A DNA stretch of 64,000 nucleotides from Streptomyces nymphaeiformis (GTDB lineage Bacteria; Actinomycetota; Actinomycetes; Streptomycetales; Streptomycetaceae): NCBI RefSeq assembly GCF_014203895.1, contig NZ_JACHJY010000005.1, positions 62,001 to 126,000 on the forward strand, given 5' to 3'. Under the pieces are notes generated by a model that did not search any database, had not been told where the DNA came from, and worked only from the letters and a program-made list of their open reading frames with translations. The translations under genes and the position numbers were made by a program. Below are positions 25,202 to 33,655 of the stretch, in pieces. Each line of letters begins with the position of its first letter. The stretch's first letter is position 1.

Positions 25202-25983
25202 ACGACCGGATCAGGACCGACATCGCCCACAACGCCCGGGTGTGGAACTACTGGCTGGGCGGCAAGGACAACTATCCGGTGGACCGCGCGGTCGGCGACC
25301 AGGTCACCGGCTTCTACCCGAGCATCGGCGAAGTGGCGCGCGCGGACCGGGCGTTCCTCGGCCGGGCGGTGACGCATCTGGCCGCCGAGGCGGGCATGCG
25401 CCAGTTCCTCGACATCGGTACGGGCCTGCCGACCGCCGACAACACCCACGAGGTGGCGCAGCGGATCGCCCCCGACGCCCGGATCGTCTACGTCGACAAC
25501 GACCCGATCGTCCTCACGCACGCGCGTGCGCTCCTGACGAGCGCGCCGGAGGGCGTCACCGAGTACGTCGACGCGGACGCCCACGACCCGGAGCGGATCG
25601 TCGCGGCGGCCGCCGGAACCCTTGACCTCTCCCGCCCGGTGGCGGTGCTGATGCTCGGCATCCTCAACTTCGTCCAGGACACCGACGAGGCCCGGTCGAT
25701 CGTGCGGACCCTGATGGCCGCCGTCCCCTCCGGCAGCCACCTGGTGCTGACCCACCCGACGCTCGAACCGGAGCTCGGCGGCGAGGGCAACAAGGCCGCG
25801 ATGGCCTTCTGGAACGAGAACGCGACCCCGCCGATCACCGCCCGCAGCCGGGAGGAGTTCGCGTCCTTCCTCGACGGCCTCGACCTCCTGGAGCCGGGCA
25901 TCGTGTCCTGCTCGCGCTGGCGGCCCTCCGACGGGGAGTCGCAGGTGGTGGCGCAGTTCGGCGCGGTGGGCCGCAAGCCGTAA
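25198..25983 (+). CDS. SAM-dependent methyltransferase, actinobacterial DUF574 type
   Basis: A 261-aa protein of the large Streptomyces family opening with ARVWNYWLGGKDNYPVDR, a hallmark of S-adenosyl methyltransferases of the PF04672/DUF574 group. The SAM-binding motif is FLDIGTGLPTADN, followed by acidic residues in VYVDNDPIVL. The substrate is unknown for the family. GTG 25198 overlaps the GDPD stop, and its own stop overlaps the histidine kinase start, embedding it in a four-gene unit. Confidence 0.88.
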   Translation: MNDRIRTDIAHNARVWNYWLGGKDNYPVDRAVGDQVTGFYPSIGEVARADRAFLGRAVTHLAAEAGMRQFLDIGTGLPTADNTHEVAQRIAPDARIVYVDNDPIVLTHARALLTSAPEGVTEYVDADAHDPERIVAAAAGTLDLSRPVAVLMLGILNFVQDTDEARSIVRTLMAAVPSGSHLVLTHPTLEPELGGEGNKAAMAFWNENATPPITARSREEFASFLDGLDLLEPGIVSCSRWRPSDGESQVVAQFGAVGRKP

Positions 25984-27131
25984 TGGGCATACGGGGGGAT
26001 GTGCGCAGCGGGTGGGAGCGGGCGCGGACCTGGGGTGCGGCGAACCCGTGGGCGGTGGACACCGGGATCGCGCTGCTCGTGCAGGCGGCGATGACGATGC
26101 CGTTCGTGGTGCCGCGCGGGCCCGAGCTCGAACCGGCGACCTGGCCGGCGTACGGTCTGACGACGCTGACCGTGGTGCCGCTGGTGTGGCGGCGGCGCGC
26201 GCCGCTCGCCGTGCTCCTCGCGGTCCTGGCGGCGAGCGCGCTGTACAAGCTGGCCGTGGAGGGTCCCGGGCAGCCGCTGCCGTACACGGGGCTCGTCTGC
26301 GTCTACACGATCGCCGCGCTCTCGCCGGCGTGGCAGCGGTTCGCGACGGCGGGGCTCATGGTGGTCGCGGTGCCGGCCTCGGTGTGGCTCAACACCCAGT
26401 CGGCGCGCGAACTCACCTTCTCCCTCTTCGTGTTCGGCGCGGCCTATGTCTTCGGGCGGCTCACGGACGCCCGGCAGCGGGCGCAGCGGGTGGAGGCCGA
26501 GCGGGTGGCCGCGCGCGAACGGGCCAGGATCGCGCGGGAGATGCACGACATCCTGTCGCACGCGGTGAGCCTGATGGTCGTGCAGGCGGAGGCGGGCCCG
26601 GTCGCGGTGCGGGCCGCCCCGGAGCGCGCGGAGGCGGCGTTCGAGGCGATCTCGGAGACGGGCCGGGAGGCGATGGTGCAGCTGCGGCAGATGCTGGGGC
26701 TGCTGCGCGAGGGCGGCGAGTCGGCGGCTCCGCGCGAGCCGCAGCCGGACCTCGCGGACCTGCCGGGCCTTCTGGAGCGGGTGCGGACGGGCGGCCTGTC
26801 CGTCGGGTACGCGACGGAGGGCGGGGTGCGGGCGCTGCCCGCGGCGACCGGGGCGAGCGTGTACCGGATCGTGCAGGAGGCGCTGACGAACGTGGTGAAG
26901 CACGCCCGGGCCCGTACGGTCGACGTGCGGCTCGCGCACGCGGACGGCGTCCTGCGGGTCACGGTGACCGACGACGGGCGCGGTCCGCAGGGCGGTCCGG
27001 GCGGGCACGGTCTGGTGGGCATCAGGGAGCGGGCCGCCGCGCACGGCGGGACGGCGGAGACGGGCCCGGGGCCGGGCGGCCGGGGGTTCGAGGTGCGGGT
27101 GCTGCTGCCCGTACGGGAAGGGGAGGGATGA
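25983..27131 (+). CDS. Two-component sensor histidine kinase, NarL-partner type
   Basis: A 382-aa membrane kinase with four to five N-terminal helices (residues 25-155) and little extracytoplasmic sequence, so it probably senses a membrane signal. The HisKA_3 phosphoacceptor is in REMHDILSHAVSLM (about residue 185). The ATPase domain has EALTNVVKHAR (N-box) and DDGRGP plus GHGLVGIRERA (G boxes). It starts as TAATG on the methyltransferase stop and overlaps the regulator gene, so the pair is stoichiometrically coupled. Confidence 0.9.
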   Translation: MGIRGDVRSGWERARTWGAANPWAVDTGIALLVQAAMTMPFVVPRGPELEPATWPAYGLTTLTVVPLVWRRRAPLAVLLAVLAASALYKLAVEGPGQPLPYTGLVCVYTIAALSPAWQRFATAGLMVVAVPASVWLNTQSARELTFSLFVFGAAYVFGRLTDARQRAQRVEAERVAARERARIAREMHDILSHAVSLMVVQAEAGPVAVRAAPERAEAAFEAISETGREAMVQLRQMLGLLREGGESAAPREPQPDLADLPGLLERVRTGGLSVGYATEGGVRALPAATGASVYRIVQEALTNVVKHARARTVDVRLAHADGVLRVTVTDDGRGPQGGPGGHGLVGIRERAAAHGGTAETGPGPGGRGFEVRVLLPVREGEG

Positions 27132-27793
27132 CGATCCGGGTGGTGGTGGCGGACGACCAGGAACTGGTCCGCAGCGGCTTCGCGATGATCCTGGACGCGC
27201 AGCCGGACATCGAGGTGGTCGCGGAGGCCGGGGACGGCACGGAGGCCGTCGAGGCGGTGCGCCGGCTCGCCCCGGACGTGGCGCTGCTCGACATCCGGAT
27301 GCCCCGGACGGACGGCATCGAGGCCTGCCGGGCGATCAGCGCGGAGTCCGGCTGCCGGACGGTGATGCTGACGACCTTCGACACAGACGCGTACGTGTAC
27401 GAGGCGCTGCACGCGGGCGCGAGCGGTTTCCTCCTGAAGGACGTGCGGCGGGACGACCTCGTGCACGCGGTACGGGTGGTGGCGGCGGGCGATTCGCTGC
27501 TCGCGCCGTCCGTGGCCCGGCGGCTCGTGGAGCAGTACACGGCGGGCGGGCCGCGCAGGACCGATCCCCGGCTCGACGTCCTCACCGGGCGGGAGCGCGA
27601 GACCCTGCTGCTGCTCGCGCGGGGCCTGTCGAACGCGGAGATCGCGGCGGAGCTGGTGGTCAGCGACCACACGGTGAAGACCCACGTGGGGAACGTGCTC
27701 GCCAAGCTGGGGCTGCGGGACCGCATCCAGGCGGTGATCTGCGCGTACGAGACGGGGTTGGTCGCGGCGGGCTCTCCCCCGCCCGGGGGATGA
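27128..27793 (+). CDS. NarL/LuxR-family response regulator
   Basis: A 221-aa response regulator. The receiver domain has the acidic pair DDQ, the phosphoacceptor Asp in VALLDIRMPRTDG and the Lys in FLLKDVRRDD. The LuxR-type helix-turn-helix is LSNAEIAAELVVSDHTVKTH. ATG 27128 overlaps the kinase stop by 4 bp behind GGGAGG. Its target may be the serine hydrolase gene downstream, where an 18-bp palindrome lies in the promoter region. Confidence 0.92.
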   Translation: MTIRVVVADDQELVRSGFAMILDAQPDIEVVAEAGDGTEAVEAVRRLAPDVALLDIRMPRTDGIEACRAISAESGCRTVMLTTFDTDAYVYEALHAGASGFLLKDVRRDDLVHAVRVVAAGDSLLAPSVARRLVEQYTAGGPRRTDPRLDVLTGRERETLLLLARGLSNAEIAAELVVSDHTVKTHVGNVLAKLGLRDRIQAVICAYETGLVAAGSPPPGG

Positions 27794-27798
27794 GCCGG

Positions 27799-27831
27799 CC
27801 GGTTTCCTCCCCCGCGCCGGTGAGGAACCGG
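27799..27831 (+). terminator. Terminator of the two-component operon
   Basis: CCGGTTTCCTC (27799-27809) pairs with GAGGAACCGG (27822-27831) with one bulged T, starting 5 nt after the regulator stop. Confidence 0.6.
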
Positions 27832-27853
27832 TCCGCCGAAGACCGCCGGTGCG

Positions 27854-27871
27854 GGCGATCCGCGGATCGCC
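27854..27871. promoter_or_regulatory. 18-bp perfect palindrome upstream of the serine hydrolase gene
   Basis: GGCGATCCG is followed directly by CGGATCGCC, 57-74 bp upstream of the serine hydrolase start and just past the two-component operon terminator. The position suits an operator for a dimeric regulator such as the adjacent NarL-type protein; this is not demonstrated. Confidence 0.45.
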
Positions 27872-27927
27872 GCCGGTCAGCAGGATGGAGCCATCGAGAA
27901 CAACGGCTCACACCACCGGAGTTGACC

Positions 27928-29103
27928 ATGAGGAAGCCCACCCGCACCCTGCTCGCCGCCGCCCTGGTCCTGGGCGTCGCCGCCGGCCCCGCCCTCACGC
28001 CGGCCTTTGCCGCGGAGCGGCCGGCGGTGTCCGCCGCGCAGGCCGCTCAGGCCGCCCCCGCCGATCTGTCGGCGGTCATCGCGGGCCTCCCCCGCGCCGA
28101 CGCCACGGCCGCCCTCGTCCGGGTCGGCGGCACCGAGGGTTCCTGGCAGGGCAGCGCGGGCGTCCACGACCTGGAGACGAACGCCCCCGCGGACCCGGCC
28201 GCCCGCTTCCGGGCCGGTTCAGTGACGAAGGTGTTCACGGCGGCGACCGTCCTCCAGCTGGCCGCCGAGGGCCGGATCGACCTGGACCGGACGGCCCGCT
28301 CGTACCTCCCCGACCTGATCCCCGGCCGGTACGCCACGGTGACCGTGCGGCAGCTCCTGAACCACACCCACGGCATCCCGGCCGCCGACATGCCGGGAGA
28401 GACGGTCGAGGAGTGGTACGCGAACCGGTTCGACGTCCACACCCCGGAGGAGCTGGTCCGCTCGGCGACGGCGCAGCCGCGCGAGTTCGAGCCCGGCACG
28501 AAGCAGCACTACCTGAACATCGGGTACACGATCGCCGGCCTGATCGTGGAGCGGGTCACGGGCGACTCGTACGAGCACCAGGTGGAGCGGCGGATCCTGA
28601 GGCCGCTCGGCCTGCGGAACACGTACTTCCCGCGCGGGGCGGCCGCGATCACCGGCCCGTACAACCACGGCTACCAGACGATGAGGCTCGACGACGGCAC
28701 GACGGGCCTGCGGGACGTCTCGGAGTGGGGGACGTCGGAGGCCTGGGCCGCCGGGGACCTCGTCTCGACCACCGCCGACCTGGAGCACTTCACGAAGGCC
28801 CTATTCAAGGGCCGCGTGGTGCGCGGTCCGCTCCTGGAGGAGATGTTCACGCTCCCGAAGGTCCCCGACTTCCCGTCGGGCGACCCGGCCGCGTTCTCCG
28901 TCGGCCTGTCGATGAAGAAGCTCGGCGGCCGCGAGGTCTGGGGCAAGACCGGCGGCCGCTGGGGCTACAACACGGCCATCGCCTCGACCCGCGACGGCTC
29001 CCGCACGCTCGTCTACAGCGTCAACGCCACCGACGCCAAGGGCCAGGACATGAACAAGACGGCCCTGCGCCTGATGGTGGCGGCCTACGGCCTGCCGGAG
29101 TGA
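27928..29103 (+). CDS. Secreted serine hydrolase of the beta-lactamase/DD-peptidase clan
   Basis: A 391-aa secreted protein with a signal peptide ending AFA-AE near residue 30. The class C beta-lactamase/DD-peptidase fold is shown by the nucleophile motif SVTK (about residue 100), the YLN triad element in HYLNIGYT, and a late GKTGG that serves as the KTG box. It could be a D-alanyl-D-alanine carboxypeptidase or esterase; true beta-lactamase activity is unlikely to be inferable. ATG 27928. It follows a two-component operon, and its 3' end overlaps the convergent gene by 19 bp. Confidence 0.88.
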   Translation: MRKPTRTLLAAALVLGVAAGPALTPAFAAERPAVSAAQAAQAAPADLSAVIAGLPRADATAALVRVGGTEGSWQGSAGVHDLETNAPADPAARFRAGSVTKVFTAATVLQLAAEGRIDLDRTARSYLPDLIPGRYATVTVRQLLNHTHGIPAADMPGETVEEWYANRFDVHTPEELVRSATAQPREFEPGTKQHYLNIGYTIAGLIVERVTGDSYEHQVERRILRPLGLRNTYFPRGAAAITGPYNHGYQTMRLDDGTTGLRDVSEWGTSEAWAAGDLVSTTADLEHFTKALFKGRVVRGPLLEEMFTLPKVPDFPSGDPAAFSVGLSMKKLGGREVWGKTGGRWGYNTAIASTRDGSRTLVYSVNATDAKGQDMNKTALRLMVAAYGLPE

Positions 29104-29606
29104 GCCGCCTCGAGGCGCTTGATCAGCTTGCGTACGTGGAGCAGCGGCAGGATCCCGATGACGCCGAAGGACATGTCGATGACCGACCACCAGAAGGGGA
29201 TGTCCCGGATCGGTCCGCAGATCAGGGCCAGTGGGACAATGCCGACGCAGGCGATCATGCCGAACTCGACGACCCAGATGTTGCGGACCGGATCGCGGTA
29301 CGGGCCGTAGAAGGCGACCGCGATGACGAGGTGGGCGAAGGCCAGCCAGTCGGTGCCGTAGAGCAGGTACGGGGCCTGCTCGTCGGCGGTGGCGACGCCC
29401 TCCCGTACCCGGTGGATCCATTCGGCGAGCCCGGGGAGGAGGTCCGCCACGGGCGCGGCCCCACCGGTCAACGCGGAGTCGAGGAGCCGGAGTTCGGTCA
29501 CGAGCGGGAACGCGGTGGCCCCGCTCAGGACCAGGCAGACGACGAAGACGACCAGCCAGACGCGGATGCGCGTGAGAAGGGCTCTCGGCCCGTTCGTGTC
29601 GCTCAT
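29085..29606 (-). CDS. Conserved membrane protein, four helices
   Basis: A 173-aa protein of no family I can name. It has an N-terminal helix (VWLVVFVVCLVLSGATAFPLV), an amphipathic stretch containing EWIHRVREGV, and three further hydrophobic helices, with conserved-looking YGTDWLAFAHL and FYGPYRDPVRN. ATG 29606. Upstream lie two TetR-like palindromes, so it is probably repressed by an unlinked regulator. It converges on the serine hydrolase gene with a 19-bp overlap. Confidence 0.72.
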   Translation of the reverse strand: MSDTNGPRALLTRIRVWLVVFVVCLVLSGATAFPLVTELRLLDSALTGGAAPVADLLPGLAEWIHRVREGVATADEQAPYLLYGTDWLAFAHLVIAVAFYGPYRDPVRNIWVVEFGMIACVGIVPLALICGPIRDIPFWWSVIDMSFGVIGILPLLHVRKLIKRLEAAHSGRP

Positions 29607-29627
29607 GGGACCAACGTACACCCCTCT

Positions 29628-29672
29628 TGAACGTGTTCAGAAAGGAGGGGTGGTTGTTTTTGAGCGCGTTCA
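29628..29672 (-). promoter_or_regulatory. Paired TetR-like operators
   Basis: TGAACGTGTTCA (29628-29639, perfect dyad) and TGAGCGCGTTCA (29661-29672, one mismatch) lie 33 bp apart, about three helical turns, in the 63-bp promoter space of the downstream membrane protein. The second overlaps the HXXEE gene's stop codon. Both share the TGAAC-N2-GTTCA core typical of TetR-family operators. No regulator gene is adjacent. Confidence 0.6.
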
Positions 29673-30200
29673 GAAGCGCGCGGCGAGCCGGCGTCCGAGG
29701 CCGTGCGCCACCACCGTCGCCCCCGCCGCCACCGCGAGCCCCGCCGCCACTCCCCCGGCGCTGACCGGCCGCAGCACCCCGGCCCGCCGCAGCCGGCCGC
29801 GGGCCCACAGGGAGAAGGGGATGACGACGAGCGGCGAGGTCGCCGCGCCGGGCGTCACGTCCCGCGCCACGGCGGCCTGCGCGAGGTGGACGAGCCCGTG
29901 CAGACCGAAGCCGGTCACCGCCCCCTGGTAGAAGCCGGACCGGCCGCCGGAGCGCGCGCCCGCGACGGCCGCCGAGGCGACGACCACCGCCATCACCCCG
30001 ACGGCGGCGGCGAATTCGCGCTCGTCGACGGACTCCATCGCCTTCCACACCCGCTCCGGGACTCCGGGGAAGCGCTCGCGAAGGCCCGGCAGGTTCTCCC
30101 GGAGCCAGCGCGGCCCGCGTGCGAGCTCTTCGGCGTCGTGCACGGCCCAGGCGAGGAACAGGCCGTAGGTGACAAGGGGGTCGAGGCGTGTGTCCGTCAT
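29670..30200 (-). CDS. HXXEE-domain membrane protein
   Basis: A 176-aa protein with the defining HDAEEL motif at residues 21-26, followed by several hydrophobic helices and a basic C-terminus. HXXEE proteins have unknown function. Only 12 bp separate its ATG (30200) from the potD2 stop, suggesting read-through from potD2, while the next gene downstream has its own operator-bearing promoter. Confidence 0.75.
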   Translation of the reverse strand: MTDTRLDPLVTYGLFLAWAVHDAEELARGPRWLRENLPGLRERFPGVPERVWKAMESVDEREFAAAVGVMAVVVASAAVAGARSGGRSGFYQGAVTGFGLHGLVHLAQAAVARDVTPGAATSPLVVIPFSLWARGRLRRAGVLRPVSAGGVAAGLAVAAGATVVAHGLGRRLAARF

Positions 30201-30212
30201 GATCGTTTCAAC

Positions 30213-31400
30213 TCACAGGCCCACGAGGGAGTTCCACCGCTTGGCGAACTCCTGGCGCTCCTCGGTGGTGATGTCCCGGGCGATGGAGAGCCGGCCGCGC
30301 ATGTCGGCGTCCGGGAAGATCAGCGGGTCCTCGGCGAGCGCCACGAGCTCCTCGTCGCCGGAGTCGGCGAGGACCTTCTGGGCGGCCGGGACCGGGCAGA
30401 CGTAGTTGACCCAGGCGGCGAGTTCGGCGGCGACCTCGGGCTCGTAGTAGTAGTCGACGAGCTTCTCGGCGTTGGTCTTGTGCTGGGCGAGATTGGGGAT
30501 CATGAGGGACTCGGCCCACAGTTCGGCGCCCTCCTCGGGGACGACGAACTCGATGTCGGGGTTGTCGGCCTGGAGCTGGATGACGTCGCCGGAGTACGCC
30601 TGGCAGGCCAGGACGTCGCCGGTGGACAGGTCCTTGATGTAGTCGTTCCCGGTGAAGCGCCGGATGTGCTTCTTCCGGACGAGCCCCTCGATCTGCTCGC
30701 ACAGGGCGTGGAAGTCGTCGCCGGTCCACTTGGTCACGTCGACGCCCCGGCCCAGCATGAGCAGGACGAAGGACTCGTCGAGCCCGGACAGCAGGGTGAC
30801 CTTGCCGCGCAGGTCGTCGGCCCAGAGCTCCTTGGTGGAGCGCAGTTCCCGGCCGAGCTTCTTGCGGTTGTACGCGATGCCGGTGATCCCGGACTGCCAG
30901 GGCACGCTGTGCAGCCGGCCGGGGTCGAAGGCGGGCGACGTCAGCTGCGGGTCGAGGTGCTTCGCGACGTTCGGCTGGGCGGCGCGGTCCATCTCCTGGA
31001 CCCAGCCGAGGCGGACGAAGCGGGCGGCCATCCAGTCGCTGACGACGATCAGATCGCGCCCGGTCTCCTGGTGGTTCATCAGGGACGGGCTGATCTTGCC
31101 GAAGAACTCGTCGTTGTCGTTGATCTCCTCGGTGTACCGGACGGAGATCCCGGTGCGCTTCCGGAAGGCGTCGAGGGTCGGCCGCTTCGACGTGTCGTCG
31201 TCATCGGTGTCGATGTACAGCGGCCAGTTGGCGAAGTCGAGCGTGCGGTCGCGGGCCGAGAGGTCGCGGCCGGCCCGGTCGCCCTCCTCGACGTAGGCGG
31301 CGGGGACCCCGCACCCGGCGAGCAGGGTCGCGGCCCCGACACCGCCGAAACCGCGCAGCAGGGACCGGCGGGACACGTGTTTCCTGGCAGTCGCTCTCAC
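30213..31400 (-). CDS. Second polyamine-binding lipoprotein, PotD paralogue
   Basis: A 395-aa substrate-binding protein closely related in pattern to the PotD at 19-20 kb: FANWPLYIDT, FFGKISPSL and HIRRFTGNDYIKDLS. The N-terminus has a twin-arginine-like SRRSLLRGFGG and lipobox LLAGC. GTG 31400 is the only sensible start in frame. There are no permease or ATPase genes beside it, so it presumably delivers to PotABC or to another transporter. It sits downstream of an aldehyde dehydrogenase, but a strong terminator separates them. Confidence 0.88.
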   Translation of the reverse strand: MRATARKHVSRRSLLRGFGGVGAATLLAGCGVPAAYVEEGDRAGRDLSARDRTLDFANWPLYIDTDDDDTSKRPTLDAFRKRTGISVRYTEEINDNDEFFGKISPSLMNHQETGRDLIVVSDWMAARFVRLGWVQEMDRAAQPNVAKHLDPQLTSPAFDPGRLHSVPWQSGITGIAYNRKKLGRELRSTKELWADDLRGKVTLLSGLDESFVLLMLGRGVDVTKWTGDDFHALCEQIEGLVRKKHIRRFTGNDYIKDLSTGDVLACQAYSGDVIQLQADNPDIEFVVPEEGAELWAESLMIPNLAQHKTNAEKLVDYYYEPEVAAELAAWVNYVCPVPAAQKVLADSGDEELVALAEDPLIFPDADMRGRLSIARDITTEERQEFAKRWNSLVGL

Positions 31401-31459
31401 ACGGGCAGCATCGCCGCCCGCCGCGAGCTGCGGCAATGGACGGTCCGTCGAGCGACGGC

Positions 31460-31502
31460 GCGCGGCCCCGACACCCTGTCGATCAAGGTGTCGGGGCCGC
31501 GC
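31460..31502 (-). terminator. Strong terminator downstream of the second aldehyde dehydrogenase
   Basis: A perfect 16-bp GC stem (31460-31475 with 31487-31502) and 11-nt loop lie between the aldehyde dehydrogenase stop and the potD2 start. potD2 must therefore use read-through or a promoter in the 60 bp after it. Confidence 0.85.
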
Positions 31503-31519
31503 GGTGCGTCCGGGAGCGA

Positions 31520-32956
31520 TCAGCCCAGCGAGGTCATGACGTGCTTGATGCGCGTGTAGTCCTCGAAGCCGTAGGCGGAGAGGTCCTTGCCGTAGCCGGA
31601 CTTCTTGTAGCCGCCGTGGGGCATCTCGGCGACGAGCGGGATGTGGGTGTTGATCCACACGCAGCCGAAGTCGAGGGACTTGGACATGCGCATCGCGCGC
31701 GCGTGGTCCTTGGTCCAGACGGAGGAGGCGAGGGCGTACTCGACGCCGTTCGCGAACTCCAGGGCCTGGGCCTCGTCCGTGAAGGACTGGACGGTGATGA
31801 CCGGGCCGAAGACCTCGTTCTGGACGATCTCGTCGTCCTGCTTGAGGCCGGAGACGACGGTCGGGGCGTAGAAGTAGCCCTTGTCGCCGACGCGGTGACC
31901 GCCGGCCTCGACCTTGGCGTGGGCCGGGAGGCGCTCGATGAAGCCGGCGACCTGCTTCAGCTGGTTGGCGTTGTTCAGCGGGCCGTAGAGCACGTCCTCG
32001 TCGTCCGGCTGGCCGGTCTTGGTCTCGGACGCGGCCTTGGCGAGCGCGGCGACGAACTCGTCGTGGATGGACTCGTGCACGAGCACGCGGGTGGCGGCGG
32101 TGCAGTCCTGGCCGGCGTTGAAGTAGCCGGCGACCGCGATGTCCTCGACGGCCTTCTCGATGTCGGTGTCCTCGAAGACGACGACCGGGGCCTTGCCGCC
32201 CAGCTCCAGGTGGACGCGCTTGACGTCCTTGGCCGCGGACTCGGCGACCTGCATGCCGGCGCGGACCGAGCCGGTGATGGAGGCCATCGCCGGGGTCGGG
32301 TGCTCGACCATGGCCTTGCCCGTCTCGCGGTCGCCGCAGACGACGTTGAAGACGCCCTTGGGCACGATCTGCCCGATGATCTCGGCCATCAGGAGCGTCG
32401 ACGCGGGGGTCGTGTCCGAGGGCTTGAGGACGACGGTGTTGCCCGCGGCGAGGGCCGGGGCGAACTTCCACACGGCCATCATCATCGGGTAGTTCCACGG
32501 CGCGACCTGCGCGCAGACGCCGACCGGCTCGCGGCGGATGATGGAGGTCATGCCCTCCATGTACTCGCCGGCCGAGCGGCCTTCGAGCAGCCGGGCGGCA
32601 CCGGCGAAGAAGCGGATCTGGTCCACCATCGGCGGGATCTCTTCGCTGGCGACGAGGGCCGTCGGCTTGCCGGTGTTCTCGACCTCGGCCGCGATGAGCT
32701 CCTCGGCGCGCTCCTCGAAGGCGTCGGCGATCTTGAGGAGCACCTTCTGGCGCTCGGACGGCGTGCTGTCACGCCAGGCGGGGAAGGCGGCCGCGGCGGC
32801 CTCCATGGCGGCGTCCACGTCGGCCTGCCCGGAGAGCGGGGAGGTGGCGTACACCTCACCGACGGCCGGGTTGATCACCTCGATGGTGCGGCCGTCGGCC
32901 GCGTCGCGGAACTCCCCGTTGATGTAGTTACGCAGCCGGCGCAGCTCGGTGGTCAC
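31520..32956 (-). CDS. Aldehyde dehydrogenase, gamma-aminobutyraldehyde-type
   Basis: A 478-aa ALDH-superfamily enzyme with APWNYPMMMAVWK, SITGSVRAGMQV, catalytic Glu in LELGGKAPVVVF and nucleophile Cys in FNAGQDCTAATR. The GQDC context again points to aminoaldehydes. GTG 32956 follows GGAGGGG. It is divergent from an Lrp regulator and an aminotransferase, a set that would convert putrescine to GABA by transamination then oxidation. It differs from the 20.4-21.9 kb paralogue by about 25 residues, lacking that protein's C-terminal tail. Confidence 0.88.
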   Translation of the reverse strand: MTTELRRLRNYINGEFRDAADGRTIEVINPAVGEVYATSPLSGQADVDAAMEAAAAAFPAWRDSTPSERQKVLLKIADAFEERAEELIAAEVENTGKPTALVASEEIPPMVDQIRFFAGAARLLEGRSAGEYMEGMTSIIRREPVGVCAQVAPWNYPMMMAVWKFAPALAAGNTVVLKPSDTTPASTLLMAEIIGQIVPKGVFNVVCGDRETGKAMVEHPTPAMASITGSVRAGMQVAESAAKDVKRVHLELGGKAPVVVFEDTDIEKAVEDIAVAGYFNAGQDCTAATRVLVHESIHDEFVAALAKAASETKTGQPDDEDVLYGPLNNANQLKQVAGFIERLPAHAKVEAGGHRVGDKGYFYAPTVVSGLKQDDEIVQNEVFGPVITVQSFTDEAQALEFANGVEYALASSVWTKDHARAMRMSKSLDFGCVWINTHIPLVAEMPHGGYKKSGYGKDLSAYGFEDYTRIKHVMTSLG

Positions 32957-33025
32957 TTGCCACCCCTCCTGTCACGTTCTGTCTTCGCACGTCCTTGTGC
33001 GGTGTCCCGATGGGCGAGACACCTC

Positions 33026-33053
33026 AGCCTAGTCGCTCCACTGACGCTTTCAA
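33026..33053 (-). promoter_or_regulatory. Predicted promoter of the second aldehyde dehydrogenase
   Basis: TTGAAA (33048-33053) and TAGGCT (33026-33031) on the minus strand are 16 bp apart, close to the HrdB consensus, about 70 bp upstream of the GTG. The divergent spacer is AT-richer than its surroundings, as expected for an Lrp-type binding region. Confidence 0.55.
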
Positions 33054-33146
33054 CAGCCCCGACCCCCCGCACCTTCGGATTCAGTGAGATCCAGAGCGCT
33101 TCACAACGAATTTCATCAGTCTGGGCTTGCACGACTGACAATCTCG

Positions 33147-33653
33147 GTGCACAGTGAAGTCGTGGCAAGTCAAAGCAACCACTCAAGAACCGGAACCGGT
33201 TCGTCCCCGACGATCGACGCCGTCTCCCTGGCGATCATCGAACAGCTCCAGGAGGACGGCCGCCGTCCCTACGCGGCGATAGGAAAGGCCGTGGGCCTCT
33301 CCGAAGCCGCCGTGAGGCAGCGCGTCCAGAAGCTGCTCGACCAGGGCGTCATGCAGATCGTCGCCGTCACCGACCCGCTCACCGTGGGTTTCCGACGGCA
33401 GGCGATGGTCGGCATCAACGTCGAGGGTGACCTGGATCCGGTCGCGGAGGCGCTGACGGCCATGGCCGAGTGCGAGTACGTGGTGATGACCGCGGGCTCC
33501 TTCGACCTCATGGTGGAGGTCGTCTGCGAGGACGACGACCACCTGCTGGACGTGATCAACAAGCGGATCCGCACCCTCCCCGGCGTGCGCTCCACCGAGA
33601 GCTTCGTCTACCTCAAGCTCAAGAAGCAGACCTACATGTGGGGAACTCGATAA
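33147..33653 (+). CDS. Lrp/AsnC-family transcriptional regulator
   Basis: A 168-aa DNA-binding protein. The N-terminal winged helix (LAIIEQLQEDGRRPYAAIGK, then LSEAAVRQRVQKLLDQG) is followed by the RAM ligand-binding domain (YVVMTAGSFDLMVEVVCEDD). GTG 33147 is chosen by similarity of the short polar N-tail to relatives; GTG 33162 is also possible, and neither has a good ribosome binding site, so the message may be nearly leaderless. It lies 2 bp upstream of the aminotransferase and divergent from the aldehyde dehydrogenase, and so probably controls both. Confidence 0.88.
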   Translation: MHSEVVASQSNHSRTGTGSSPTIDAVSLAIIEQLQEDGRRPYAAIGKAVGLSEAAVRQRVQKLLDQGVMQIVAVTDPLTVGFRRQAMVGINVEGDLDPVAEALTAMAECEYVVMTAGSFDLMVEVVCEDDDHLLDVINKRIRTLPGVRSTESFVYLKLKKQTYMWGTR

Positions 33654-33655
33654 TC

